Numbered from the stretch's first letter, positions 43,210 to 52,439 are shown. The stretch is 64,000 nucleotides of DNA from Natronococcus sp. A-GB7 (GCF_029688865.1 NZ_JARUKV010000022.1:1-64000); one strand, 5' to 3'. The notes: generated by a model not told the origin, from the sequence alone. Numbers and translations: made by a program.

Positions 43210-43995
43210 ATGGTTAGCTACAGCGCCTACGAAAGTATCACCCTCGACGTCGACAACGGAGTGGCGACGATCGAGTTTCACCGCCCCGAGGTCTACAACG
43301 CGCTCAACAACGAGGTCATGCTCGACCTCAGCCGCGCGTTCGACGAGATCCAGCTGAACCGCGACATCGACGTCGTCGTGATCACCGGCGAGGGCGAGGA
43401 CGCGTTCTCCGCGGGCGCGGATATCTCCCAGTACGCCGGAACCGCAGACGAGCACGATCCGCTCCAGCGGGACCGCCAGGAGCTGTTCTACGAGATGTAC
43501 CAGAAACCGTACGACTGCCACGCGCCGGTGATCGCGAAGATCAACGGCTACTGCGTCGGCGGCGGGCTGATCTTCGCGATGTACTGCGATCTGCGGATCG
43601 CCGTCGACGACGCGAAGTTCGGCGTCCCGACGGCGAACATCGGTCAGATACCCACCGGCGGCTCGACCTGGCGGGCGGTCGAGCTGGTCGGCGAGGCGAA
43701 GGCGAAGGAGCTCGTCTACACCGCGGGGATGATCGACGCCGACGAGGCCGAGCGGATCGGGCTGGTCAACCACGCCGTCCCGCGCGAAGAGTTAGACGAG
43801 ACCGTCGACGGGATCGTCGACGGAATCCAGGACACCGGTCGCGGGGCGGTCAAGAACTCCAAACGCGCGATCAACGGCGCGGTACGTGCGGGGAGCCTCG
43901 CGGGGGCACGTGAACAGGAGGCCGAGATCTGGTGGGAGCAGTTCGCCACCGACGAACGCCGCGAGCTGGTCGACGAGTTCAACGAGGGCCAATGA
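43210..43995 (+). CDS. Crotonase-family protein without the hydratase glutamates
   Basis: A 261-residue enoyl-CoA hydratase/isomerase-fold protein: EFHRPEVYNALNNEVMLDLS, oxyanion-hole SAGADISQY near 67, NGYCVGGGLIFAMYCDLRIA near 112, AKFGVPTANIGQIPTGGSTW near 135. Aligned with mitochondrial enoyl-CoA hydratase, the two catalytic Glu (E144, E164 of the rat enzyme) fall on Ile121 and Thr141, so ordinary water addition to enoyl-CoA is unlikely. It may be an isomerase, decarboxylase or CoA-ester carrier step. Its TGA overlaps the ATG of the CoA-transferase gene (ATGA), so both act together. Confidence 0.85.
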   Translation: MVSYSAYESITLDVDNGVATIEFHRPEVYNALNNEVMLDLSRAFDEIQLNRDIDVVVITGEGEDAFSAGADISQYAGTADEHDPLQRDRQELFYEMYQKPYDCHAPVIAKINGYCVGGGLIFAMYCDLRIAVDDAKFGVPTANIGQIPTGGSTWRAVELVGEAKAKELVYTAGMIDADEAERIGLVNHAVPREELDETVDGIVDGIQDTGRGAVKNSKRAINGAVRAGSLAGAREQEAEIWWEQFATDERRELVDEFNEGQ

Positions 43996-45188
43996 CCGAA
44001 GGACCGCTTTCCGGCGTCTCGGTCGTCGAGATGACCGGCCACCGCGCGGGGCCGTTCTGTGGCGCGTTGCTCGCCGACATGGGCGCAGACGTCGTGAAGA
44101 TCGAACGACCGGGCGTCGGCGATCCCGCCCGGTCCCAGGGGATCGGTCCCGACGGTAAGTCGGGGTACTTCATGGCGAACAACCGCAACAAGCGCTCGGT
44201 CACGCTCGATCTCAAGACCGACGCGGGAACGGAAGCAGCCCGGGAGCTGATCGCCAGCGCGGACGTCTTCGTCGAGAACTTCGGCTACGGCGTCACCGAC
44301 AAGCTCGGCATCGGCTACGACGAGATCAGCGACCGCAACCCCGGGATCGTCTACGCGAGCATCAAGGGGTACGGCGAGACCGGTCCCAAGCGAGAGCAGC
44401 CGGGACTCGACCTCATCCTCCAGGCCGAGGGCGGGATCATGAGCGTCACCGGGCCCGAGGGCGGCGAGCCCGTCAAGGTCGGCCAGGCCATCGGCGACCT
44501 CACTACGGGGATGTTCGCCGCGATGGGCGTCCTCGCACGACTCTACGAGCGCGAACACGTCGGGGATTCCGACGCGTTCGTCGGCAAGTTCGACGTCGGT
44601 CTGTTCGACTCGATCGTCACCCTGCTCAACGAGTATCTCACCGAGTACTCGATGGACGGTTCCGTTCCCGGCCCGCAGGGCGTAACCCACCAGACGTTGG
44701 TGCCCTACCAGCGCTTCGAGACCGCCGACGGCGCCATCGTCACCGGCGTCCCCAGCGACGACCGCTGGGACGACTTCGTCGATCTCGTCGGGGTGGAGGA
44801 ACTCGGAGAGTACCCGACCAACGACGACCGCCAGGACAACGCCGAGCGCGTAACGGAGCTGATCCAGGCCGCTCTCGAGGAACGCTCCACCGAACACTGG
44901 CTCGAGCAGCTGACGGACGCGAACTTCCCCTGCGGTCCGATCAACGACGTGGCCGACGTCGTCGCGGACGAGCAGACGAGCGCCCGGAACCTCGTCGTCG
45001 ACCACGAAGACCCCGACTGGGGTGAGTGCCTGCTTCCGGGCCACCCCATCAACTATCCCGACTACGACGCCGTCGTGCGCACGCCGGCGCCGCGGCTCGG
45101 TGAGCACACCGAAGAGGTGTTCGACGAGGTCGCGGGCGACCAGACGACCCTCGAGCAGTGGAGCGAGGACGGCGCGTTCGGCAACTAA
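43992..45188 (+). CDS. Class III CoA-transferase (CaiB/BaiF)
   Basis: A 398-residue protein from the overlapping ATG at 43992. Family landmarks: LSGVSVVEMTGHRAGPFCGA, LLADMGADVVKIERPGVGD, NNRNKRSVTLDLKTDAGTEA, VENFGYGVTDKLGIGYDE and the catalytic Asp169 in GQAIGDLTTGM, the position of D169 in CaiB and formyl-CoA transferase. It should move CoA from one acid to another without ATP. Substrate unknown; the crotonase partner suggests a small branched or hydroxylated acid. Confidence 0.9.
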   Translation: MTEGPLSGVSVVEMTGHRAGPFCGALLADMGADVVKIERPGVGDPARSQGIGPDGKSGYFMANNRNKRSVTLDLKTDAGTEAARELIASADVFVENFGYGVTDKLGIGYDEISDRNPGIVYASIKGYGETGPKREQPGLDLILQAEGGIMSVTGPEGGEPVKVGQAIGDLTTGMFAAMGVLARLYEREHVGDSDAFVGKFDVGLFDSIVTLLNEYLTEYSMDGSVPGPQGVTHQTLVPYQRFETADGAIVTGVPSDDRWDDFVDLVGVEELGEYPTNDDRQDNAERVTELIQAALEERSTEHWLEQLTDANFPCGPINDVADVVADEQTSARNLVVDHEDPDWGECLLPGHPINYPDYDAVVRTPAPRLGEHTEEVFDEVAGDQTTLEQWSEDGAFGN

Positions 45189-45253
45189 CGCGCTCGGCCG
45201 TTCTTTCGGATACAACAGCGAAAGCCGATAGAAGAGCGTTCGGCGGTGCCGTT

Positions 45254-46864
45254 CTACTCGAGGTCCGGCCGCGAGAGCTCGGTCTCCTTCGAGGTGACGA
45301 TCTCGAGCAGCGCGGGCGTACCGGACTCGGTCTGTTCGATGGCACGCTCGATGGCCGGTCCGACCTCGTCCGGATCCTCGACGCGTTCGCCGTAGCCGCC
45401 AAGCGCCTCGCCGACGTCGGCGAAGTCGCCGGAGAACGGCGTGTCGTAGGAAGCCATCTCGTAGTTGTTCAGGTGGATCGTCAGGATCGGGATGTCCTCG
45501 CGGGCGGCCGTCTCGAAGTCCAGCCCGGTCATTCCGATCGCGCCGTCACCCATGAGGTTGATGCAGTGCTTGTCGGGGTGAAGCAGCTTCGCGCCCAGTG
45601 CGAGCCCGAGTCCGTAGCCGAGTTGGGTCGTCTTCCCCCAGCCGATGTACGACAGCGGCTCGGTCGACTCCCAGAACGGTGCCAGGAAGTCCCGCGGGTT
45701 GCCGGCGTCGTGGGTGATGATCGTGTCCTCGGCGTCGAGGACCTCCGTGAGCTCGTGGATCACGCGGTAGGGGTTGATCGGCGTCTCCTCCGACGTGAGC
45801 TTCGGCCGCCACTCGTCGAGCCACGCCTCCCGTGCGTCCTCGATCTCGCTGACGACGTCGTCGAAGCGGTCGCGGGAGTCGCCGACCTGTGCACCGACGG
45901 AGTCGACCAGCGCGTCGAGGGTCAGCTTGGCGTCGCCGACCAGCGAGTAGTCGGATTCGACGTCCTTGTCGATGTCCGTCGAGTCGAGCGTCGAGTGGAC
46001 GATCGTCGGCCCCTCGGGGACGGTGACGCCGTAGGCGGTCTCGGTGAAGCTACAGCCGACACCGAAGAGCACGTCGGTCTCCCGCATGAAGTGGGCGAGC
46101 TGTCCCGGTTCGCTCTTGCTGGCGGCACCCAGCGACAGCGGGTGGTCCTCCGGGAACGCGCTCTTCCCGTTGAGGCTGGTCGCGACGGGTGCCTCGAGCG
46201 TCTCGGCCAGCTCCCGTAGCTCGTCCCACGCCTCGGCGTAGTGGACGCCCTGGCCGGCGAAGATGACGGGGTTCTCGGCCTCGAGCAGGACGTCCGCGAT
46301 CTCGTCGACGCCGTCCGGGTCGGGACCGGACCGGTTCGACGACGTGGGCTGATACTCGAGGTCCTCCGAGAGGTCGGTGTAGAAGACGTCCTTGGGGACC
46401 TCGACGACGGCCGGACGCGGACGACCGTTCCGGGCCGCGCTGAACGCGCGGCGCATCGTCTCGCCGACGGCGTCGGGGTTCGTCAGTTGCTCGCAGGACT
46501 TGCTGACGTGCTGGTAGTTGACCAGCGAGCTGAACTTGGGATCGACGTCGGTCTTGGCTTCGTCATAGCCGGCGGGGATTGCGACGATCGGGGCCGACTC
46601 GCCGTAGGCCTGGGCGACACCGCCGAAGGAGTTCTCCGTGCCGGGACCGTGCTGGCACGCGAACGCGCCGACCCGGTCGCCGGAACTCAGCCGACCGATG
46701 GCGTCGGCCATGTGGACGGCGGTCCGTTCCTGTCGGGTGATGATCGTCCGGATCCCCTCCGCTTCGGCCGCACCGGTGTCGAAAAGCGGGTTGCTCGGGA
46801 ATCCGAACAGGTACTCTACTCCTTCCTCTTTCAGGGTACGCGCGATCGCTTGATTGACATCCAT
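45254..46864 (-). CDS. Thiamine-diphosphate-dependent enzyme (acetolactate-synthase-like)
   Basis: A 536-residue ThDP enzyme: N-terminal pyrimidine domain with catalytic Glu46 in TRQERTAVHMADAIGR, QHGPGTENSFGGVAQAYGES, middle domain with NPVIFAGQGVHYAEAWDEL, and C-terminal PP domain with GDG...NN (MGDGAIGMTGLDF to LNNYE) near 437-463. Glu46 excludes a glyoxylate carboligase of the usual kind, which has Val there. Decarboxylase or carboligase on a 2-oxoacid or oxalyl-CoA-like substrate is possible. On the same strand, 205 nt downstream of the second CoA-transferase, and probably in its pathway. Confidence 0.85.
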   Translation of the reverse strand: MDVNQAIARTLKEEGVEYLFGFPSNPLFDTGAAEAEGIRTIITRQERTAVHMADAIGRLSSGDRVGAFACQHGPGTENSFGGVAQAYGESAPIVAIPAGYDEAKTDVDPKFSSLVNYQHVSKSCEQLTNPDAVGETMRRAFSAARNGRPRPAVVEVPKDVFYTDLSEDLEYQPTSSNRSGPDPDGVDEIADVLLEAENPVIFAGQGVHYAEAWDELRELAETLEAPVATSLNGKSAFPEDHPLSLGAASKSEPGQLAHFMRETDVLFGVGCSFTETAYGVTVPEGPTIVHSTLDSTDIDKDVESDYSLVGDAKLTLDALVDSVGAQVGDSRDRFDDVVSEIEDAREAWLDEWRPKLTSEETPINPYRVIHELTEVLDAEDTIITHDAGNPRDFLAPFWESTEPLSYIGWGKTTQLGYGLGLALGAKLLHPDKHCINLMGDGAIGMTGLDFETAAREDIPILTIHLNNYEMASYDTPFSGDFADVGEALGGYGERVEDPDEVGPAIERAIEQTESGTPALLEIVTSKETELSRPDLE

Positions 46865-47069
46865 AGTGTTTGCTCCAGGTAGGGCTACCTACTCCTACTC
46901 CCGAGCACTATCATAAATCCTTCGACGCCTGCAGTCGGTTTCGGCCGAATGCGGAGCTATCGCTCCGAAAACTCGCCGTCTCGCTCGGGACGCGAGCCGA
47001 CCGCCGACACCCCGTCCGACCCGACAGCGGTACCGCTCCCGAAGGGTCAGCACCCTCCGTGCGGCGGAG

Positions 47070-48320
47070 CTAACCCGACAACGCTCCCTTCCGTCGAAGT
47101 TCCTCGATCTCCGCCTCGGAGTAGCCAAGCGCCCGGACGACGGCCTCGGTGTCCTCGCCGAGCAGCGGCGGCGCCTCGTCGAACCCGCTCTCGGACTCGG
47201 CGTAGTTCAACGGGTGCTCGAGGATCGGGATCTCGCCGGCCGCGGGGTGAGAGAGGCTGTCGACCGCGCCGCGCGCGTTGACCTGTTCGTTGTCCAGCGC
47301 CTCGTCGACGCTGTAGACCGGTCCGACCGGCAGGCCGGCGTCGTCGGCGAGGCGTTCGACCCACTCGTCGGTCGAACGCTCGGTGAGCGTTTCGGCGAGT
47401 TCCTCCTCGAGGGCGTCCATGTTCTCGACCCTATCGGCGTTGGACTCGAAGCGGGGATCCGAGGCGAGGTCCTCGCGGCCGATCTCCGCACAGAACTGCT
47501 CCCACAGCTTCTGGTTTCCGCAGGCGACGTTCAGGTAGCCGTCGGCCGTCGGATAGCTCTGGTAGGGCGCGAGGACGGGATCCTTCGTTCCCATCCTGGT
47601 CGGCTCGTCGCCGACGAACGCCTTCGCGGCCTGTTTCGTCAACCAGGGCAGCGCCGCGTCGAGCATCCCGAGTTCGACGCGTTCGCCCTCACCGGTTCGC
47701 TCGCGCCGGTAGAGCGCGTTGACGATCCCGAACGCGGACCACATCGCGGTGATCAGATCCGTCTGCGGGAGGCCGACCTTGACGGGGTCGCCGCCCTCGG
47801 GCCCGGTGACGCTCATCATCCCGCTCATCCCCTGGATCAGCAGATCGTAGCCGGGACGGTCGCTCCAGGGCCCCGAGTCGCCGAACGCGGAGATCGAACA
47901 GTAGACGAGTTCGGGGTGGTCCTCGGAGAGTTCGTCGTAGCCGAGGCCGAGCCGTTCGGCCGTTCCCGGCCTGAAGTTCTCGACGACGACGTCGGCTTCG
48001 TCGATCAGCTCCCGACAGATCTCGTACCCCTCCTCGGATTTGAGGTTCAGTTCGACGCTCTTCTTGTCGTAGTTGACCGTCCAGAAGTACGGTGACTCGC
48101 CGTGTTCGGACGCCGCCCGTCCCTCCCCCTCGTAGTCGGAGATATCGACGAACGGCGGTCCCGAGTGACGGCTGTCGTCGCCTACCTCCGGCCGTTCGAT
48201 CTTGATCACCTCAGCGCCCTGGTTCGCGAGCATCAGCGTCGCGAACCCGCCGGTTACGAACGTCGTCAGATCGACTACGGTGATATCATCGAGGATCCCA
48301 CGGCTAGCTCTGGCTCCCAT
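47070..48320 (-). CDS. Second class III CoA-transferase (CaiB/BaiF)
   Basis: A 416-residue paralogue: LDDITVVDLTTFVTGGFATL, LANQGAEVIKIERPEVGDDS, WTVNYDKKSVELNLKSEEGY, VENFRPGTAERLGLGYDEL, and catalytic Asp188 in VGLPQTDLITAM. It starts 42 nt after the stop of the MFS transporter gene. A loop of about 20 residues near 57-77 (SDYEGEGRAASEHGES) is longer than in the first copy, so the substrates probably differ. Confidence 0.9.
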   Translation of the reverse strand: MGARASRGILDDITVVDLTTFVTGGFATLMLANQGAEVIKIERPEVGDDSRHSGPPFVDISDYEGEGRAASEHGESPYFWTVNYDKKSVELNLKSEEGYEICRELIDEADVVVENFRPGTAERLGLGYDELSEDHPELVYCSISAFGDSGPWSDRPGYDLLIQGMSGMMSVTGPEGGDPVKVGLPQTDLITAMWSAFGIVNALYRRERTGEGERVELGMLDAALPWLTKQAAKAFVGDEPTRMGTKDPVLAPYQSYPTADGYLNVACGNQKLWEQFCAEIGREDLASDPRFESNADRVENMDALEEELAETLTERSTDEWVERLADDAGLPVGPVYSVDEALDNEQVNARGAVDSLSHPAAGEIPILEHPLNYAESESGFDEAPPLLGEDTEAVVRALGYSEAEIEELRRKGALSG

Positions 48321-48362
48321 ACACCAAGCATGCGAGAATACCGTATTAAATCTTGTCGTTAG

Positions 48363-49598
48363 TTACTCATTCCCACTGTACAGCGTAAACAAGACGAGGA
48401 CGATCCCCGCGCCGACGAGCGCGAGTGCACCGAGCGTTCCGAGAAGGATCGTCTCGCTCGCGTAGGTGAGCAGGGAGCCGGCGAGTGCGGCACCCGCCGC
48501 GCCGAAGCCGAACATCCCGAGGTAGGCGTAGCCGTAGGAGAGGCCATGGACGTCGGCGGCCGCGTACTCGGCGATCACCACCTGGTAGATCGGCGCCGTC
48601 GCATAGAGGAAAAAGCCGAGTGCGGCACAGACGAGCAGGAACGGAGCGAGCCCCCAGCCGACGGAGGGGATGAAGACGAACGCGAGCACGCCGAGTGCGA
48701 ACAGCGTCGAGAAGAACGCGTACTCCGTCCGAACGTGGTCGGTGACCCGACCGCCGGCGTACTGCCCCAGAATGCCGATCATCAGGATCCCCGTGTAGAT
48801 GTACTGTGCGGGCTCGGCCTCCTGGCCAAATATTTCGTAGGTGCCGAACTGCGGCAGTCCCCCGATCATGTCGGGCAGGAACGTGAGCAGGCCGCGATAG
48901 TAGATTCCGTAGATCATGATCGCAGCGAACGTGAGCAGGAACCCGGTCGTGAGCAGCAGCTTCGAGTCGTCGACGATCGACTGAAGATCCATCGACGACC
49001 CGTCGTCGTCGGTGTCGTCAGTTCCCCCGTCAGCTGCGGTCGCGGCGTTCTCGTTGAACTCGATCAGCGAGCCGAACGCGACGACGGCGACGGCCGGGAC
49101 GGTGAGCGCGACGACGACGAGCCGCCAGTCGAAAAAGAGGAGCAGTGACGCGGTCAACAACGGGCCGAACGCGGTCCCGATGTTGCCGCCGACGCCGTGG
49201 TAGGCGAACACTGTTCCGCGATTTTTCGCGCCACGGCTGATCAGCGACAGACCGGCGGGGTGGTAGACGCTCGCGGCGACGCCCCAGATGACGATTGCTA
49301 CCATCAGCACGTAGACGTTCGGGGCGAGCGCGAGGAGGAAGAAGCCGCCGCCCATCCCGACCACCGATGCGACGATCAGCCGACGCGAGCCGTAGATGTC
49401 CGAGAGCAGTCCGCTCGGGATCGCACCGACGCCGATGAGGCCGTAACCGATACTGACGACGATTCCGAGGACGAACGGCGAGACGTCGAAGACGTCCAAC
49501 CAGATGACGATAAAGATGGGGATACTCAACTCGTAGGTGTGAAAGATGCCGTGTGCGAGCATCGTAAACCCCGTAATCGAGCGATCGTTCTCATCCAT
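48363..49598 (-). CDS. MFS transporter
   Basis: A 411-residue major-facilitator protein with 12 helices and a charged central loop at about 185-210 (TAADGGTDDTDDDGSS). Motif A-like SGLLSDIYGSRRLIVASVVG near 62-82 and GGRVTDHVRTEYAF in the second half. N-terminal IFHTYELSIPIFIVIWLDVF. Substrate not predictable; the first place in an operon with a CoA-transferase and a ThDP enzyme points to an organic acid. Confidence 0.88.
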   Translation of the reverse strand: MDENDRSITGFTMLAHGIFHTYELSIPIFIVIWLDVFDVSPFVLGIVVSIGYGLIGVGAIPSGLLSDIYGSRRLIVASVVGMGGGFFLLALAPNVYVLMVAIVIWGVAASVYHPAGLSLISRGAKNRGTVFAYHGVGGNIGTAFGPLLTASLLLFFDWRLVVVALTVPAVAVVAFGSLIEFNENAATAADGGTDDTDDDGSSMDLQSIVDDSKLLLTTGFLLTFAAIMIYGIYYRGLLTFLPDMIGGLPQFGTYEIFGQEAEPAQYIYTGILMIGILGQYAGGRVTDHVRTEYAFFSTLFALGVLAFVFIPSVGWGLAPFLLVCAALGFFLYATAPIYQVVIAEYAAADVHGLSYGYAYLGMFGFGAAGAALAGSLLTYASETILLGTLGALALVGAGIVLVLFTLYSGNE

Positions 49599-50113
49599 CG
49601 CCGTTCACCACTTCCTTCCAGCGAGAGGACGAACCTGGCATGACATAACGGAGCGTGTCGGATCTACTTAACCGATTCCCTGTGGCGTTCGCTCTCGAGC
49701 AGGGCGTACTGGCGTAGTCTGTCCCAATTATTCGGATAGGCCGGAAGAAGGCTCGGAGCAGCTGTATGGAGGGTGTGACGACGGTTATATAGATATCAAA
49801 CGCCAATATAGCATCCGAGCAACCGGGATACAGACGGAGAACGCCAGAGAGTGCCGAACGAGGCCACTTCACACGTCCGACCGCTGACCCCCCGATACGA
49901 TTACGAAAGTACGGATGTAATTCCGTAGTACAGCCCCGATCTCGGATGATAATATATGGGAGTTATCTCGGAAGACGGCCGAAACGAGAGTCCCTATTCA
50001 CGAAGCAAGCATCGCTAATCCCGTTCCGTAGGATCTGGAGGGAGACCGGTCCTGGAGACCCATCTCCGCAAAGAAAGGCATAATTTATAATGTCCCGGTC
50101 CCCAGGATCGAGT
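49599..50113. other. Interval of 515 nt between divergent MFS and IclR genes
   Basis: Shared promoter region. AT-rich tracts at 49785-49815 and 49940-49965. Two minus-strand frames here look like chance. No gene is seen. Confidence 0.45.
50084..50090 (+). promoter_or_regulatory. TATA-like box of the second IclR gene
   Basis: TTTATAA lies about 27 nt before the ATG at 50114, fixing this start over the ATG at 50090. Confidence 0.5.
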
Positions 50114-50881
50114 ATGGCAAACAAACCCAAATCGGGGGCACGCACGACCGAGACCTCCATACGGATCATCGACGCGCTCCGGAAGCTGGGGGAGGCGACG
50201 ATCCACGAACTATCCGAACATCTCGGACTCGCTCCGAGCACCGTACATCGTCACCTCGTTACGCTCCGCGAGCACAGCTACGTGGTGTGTACGGACGGGC
50301 GCTACCGGATCGGGTTCCAGTTTCTCACCATCGGCGGTCACGCCCAGCGGACGACGACCGCGTACCCGATGATCAAACAGAAGGTCGACGCGCTCGCGGC
50401 GGAGACCGGAGAGCGCGCCCAGTTTATCGTCGAAGAACACGGCGAGCGAGTCTATCTGTACACCGAGGTCGGCCAGAGCGCGGTGCAGACCGGCGCCCAC
50501 ATCGGAAAGCGCGGCCCGCTTCACACGAGTGCCGCGGGAAAGGCGATCCTCGCGAACATGCCCACAGACCGCGTCGACGAAATCGTCGCGACCCACGGGC
50601 TACAGGGCGTGAGCGAGAACACCATCACGACGCGTGCGGAACTCGAGGAGGAGTGCGAACGGATCCGAGAGCGCGGGTACGCCTTCAACAGGCAGGAAAC
50701 GACGGAGGGGGTTCACGCGGTCGGCGCGGCGGTGACGGACGCCGACGACGAGGTGATCGGCGCGCTGAGCGTCTCCGGACCCGCCCACCGCGTCAAGGGA
50801 GCGCAGCTCACCGACGAGCTTCCGGAGCGGGTGCTCGGTGCAGTCAACGAACTCGAACTCCACATCGCTCACTCGATCTAG
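50114..50881 (+). CDS. IclR-family transcriptional regulator
   Basis: From the ATG at 50114 (MANKPKSGAR), 255 residues. wHTH: SIRIIDALRKLGEATIHELS, HLGLAPSTVHRHLVTLREHS. Effector domain: ETGERAQFIVEEHGERVYLY, IGKRGPLHTSAAGKAILANM, DEVIGALSVSGPAHRVKGAQ. It stands between the MFS-CoA-transferase-ThDP operon and the thiolase-DUF35 operon and probably controls one or both. It has the same domain layout as the IclR at 34465 but differs clearly in sequence. Confidence 0.92.
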   Translation: MANKPKSGARTTETSIRIIDALRKLGEATIHELSEHLGLAPSTVHRHLVTLREHSYVVCTDGRYRIGFQFLTIGGHAQRTTTAYPMIKQKVDALAAETGERAQFIVEEHGERVYLYTEVGQSAVQTGAHIGKRGPLHTSAAGKAILANMPTDRVDEIVATHGLQGVSENTITTRAELEEECERIRERGYAFNRQETTEGVHAVGAAVTDADDEVIGALSVSGPAHRVKGAQLTDELPERVLGAVNELELHIAHSI

Positions 50882-50904
50882 CCGTTAGCCGTCGGTCACC
50901 GGTC

Positions 50905-51252
50905 TCACTGTTTGCCCGAACTCGTCGGCGTCTCTCGACCCCGCTCGGTTCCGACGGGAACGATCCGGGGCGGCGACTCCGCCCCGTCGGTCGGCTCGAG
51001 GACGACCGAGTCGCCCGCCTCGAGGCCATCCTCGAGGCGAGCGATGATACTCGCGTCGCCGTCGAAGGAAGCGAGGCCGAGCCGGTTCGGGGCACTAACG
51101 CCGTCGGGCGTGACGTGGACCGCCGTCACCGCTTGCACGGTCCCAACGCCCGAGTCGCGAGTCCGTAGTTCGTCGGCGCCGCAGTCGAGACAGCGGCGTT
51201 TCTCGTAGAAGGTTCGCCGACCGCAGTCCGGACACTCGAGGACGCGCGTCAT
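50905..51252 (-). CDS. DUF35/OB-fold subunit of haloarchaeal beta-ketothiolase
   Basis: From the ATG at 51252 (MTRVLECPDC), 115 residues: zinc ribbon CPDC...CLDC (residues 7-30), then an OB-fold (GVGTVQAVTAVHV, LASFDGDASIIARLEDGLEA, GDSVVLEPTD). DUF35 proteins partner with archaeal thiolases; in Haloferax mediterranei the OB-fold beta subunit is needed for beta-ketothiolase activity. The start overlaps the thiolase stop (ATGA at 51252-51249), so the two are co-translated. Confidence 0.85.
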   Translation of the reverse strand: MTRVLECPDCGRRTFYEKRRCLDCGADELRTRDSGVGTVQAVTAVHVTPDGVSAPNRLGLASFDGDASIIARLEDGLEAGDSVVLEPTDGAESPPRIVPVGTERGRETPTSSGKQ

Positions 51253-52439
51253 CCGCTCGCCTCCACGATCGTACAGACGCTGTTGTTCCCGAACCCGGCG
51301 ACGTTGATAGCGAGTCCGTACCGTGGAGAATCGACCGCACGGTCGTTCGGAACGTCGCCCCGAAGCTGCCAGACGAGTTCGACGAGTTGGGAGATCCCCG
51401 TGGCGCCCAGCGGATGGCCCCGGGCTTTCAGCCCGCCACCCGGGTTGACCGTCAGGTCTCCGTCGCCGTCGATCTCGGTCCGTCCCTCCCGCGTTAGTTT
51501 CCACGCCTCGCCCCGATCGGCGAGTCCGAGTTCCTCCATCTCGAGCCACTCGAGGATGGTGAAGGCGTCGTGGATACACGCGATGTCGATCTCGTCGGGG
51601 CTCGTCCCCGCCGCGTCGTAGGCCGCTCGCCCGGCGGCCGCGGCGCTCTCGATCCGTAGCGGATCGGCCCGATCCGCGACGGCGTGGACGCCGACGGCGC
51701 TCTCGCAGGCCGTGACCGACACGTCCGCGTCCGCCGCCGTGACGACCACCGCGGCGGCTCCGTCCGAGGTCGGACAGCAGTCGTAGAGGCGAAGCGGCGT
51801 CGCGACCTTCGGCGAGTCGAGAACGTCCGCGATCGTGACGTCGCTCTCGAACTGCGCGTACGGGTTTCGACGGGCGTTCGCGTGGTTCTTTACCGCAACC
51901 CGTGCGAGGTCGCGCCGAGTCGCGTCGTAGGTCTCGAGGTACCGTGCGGCCGCGAGACCCGCGAACGAGGGGAGGGTGATCCCCTGATCGTACTCCTGGC
52001 TGTGCGTGATCCGGCTGATGATCTCCGTCGAGACCGACGTGTCGGCGACGGACATCTTCTCGCCGCCGACGGCCAGTGCGACCTCGGCTCGCCCCGCCCG
52101 AACGGTGTCGACCGCGTCGAGCACCGCACTCGCCCCCGTCGCGCTGGTGTTTTCGATTCGACGTGCGGACGCCCGACTGAGGCCGAGACTGGCGGTCAAC
52201 GCGTTCGCCAGCCCGGAGGTGTTGTTGAACGCTTCCGCAGCCATGTTCCCGACGTGGACCGAGTCGACGGCGTCCGGTTCGATGTCGGCGTCCTCGAGCG
52301 CCCGTTCCGCGGCGGTTTCCAGCAACTCGGCGATCGATCGGTCGTCGGAACTCGCAAACGTCGTCATTCCGACGCCAGGAATCCCGAAACTGGCCGGTGA
52401 TACCTCTGGCCGACCCGGCAGAGAGCTATGACTTTCCAT
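51249..52439 (-). CDS. Thiolase-like catalytic subunit with Ser instead of Cys
   Basis: From the ATG at 52439 (MESHSSLPGR), 396 residues. The thiolase frame is shown by SARRIENTSATGASAVLDAV (nucleophile position is Ser99 rather than Cys), AEVALAVGGEKMSVADTS, ACIHDAFTILEWLEMEELGL (first His) and GGGLKARGHPLGATGISQLV (second His). The Ser-His-His triad with a DUF35 partner is the haloarchaeal-type beta-ketothiolase described in Haloferax mediterranei for PHBV synthesis. It condenses or cleaves acyl-CoAs. The frame extends upstream to 52697 but that part is not thiolase-like. Confidence 0.88.
   Translation of the reverse strand: MESHSSLPGRPEVSPASFGIPGVGMTTFASSDDRSIAELLETAAERALEDADIEPDAVDSVHVGNMAAEAFNNTSGLANALTASLGLSRASARRIENTSATGASAVLDAVDTVRAGRAEVALAVGGEKMSVADTSVSTEIISRITHSQEYDQGITLPSFAGLAAARYLETYDATRRDLARVAVKNHANARRNPYAQFESDVTIADVLDSPKVATPLRLYDCCPTSDGAAAVVVTAADADVSVTACESAVGVHAVADRADPLRIESAAAAGRAAYDAAGTSPDEIDIACIHDAFTILEWLEMEELGLADRGEAWKLTREGRTEIDGDGDLTVNPGGGLKARGHPLGATGISQLVELVWQLRGDVPNDRAVDSPRYGLAINVAGFGNNSVCTIVEASG

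Noticed and set aside
45254-46864. Glyoxylate carboligase identity for the ThDP enzyme
   Set aside because: The catalytic Glu is present at residue 46, whereas glyoxylate carboligases have Val at this site.
19877-52439. CRISPR array, toxin-antitoxin or antiphage island in the centre of the window
   Set aside because: No repeat-spacer arrays and no nuclease or defence motifs; all genes fit metabolism, transport or regulation.
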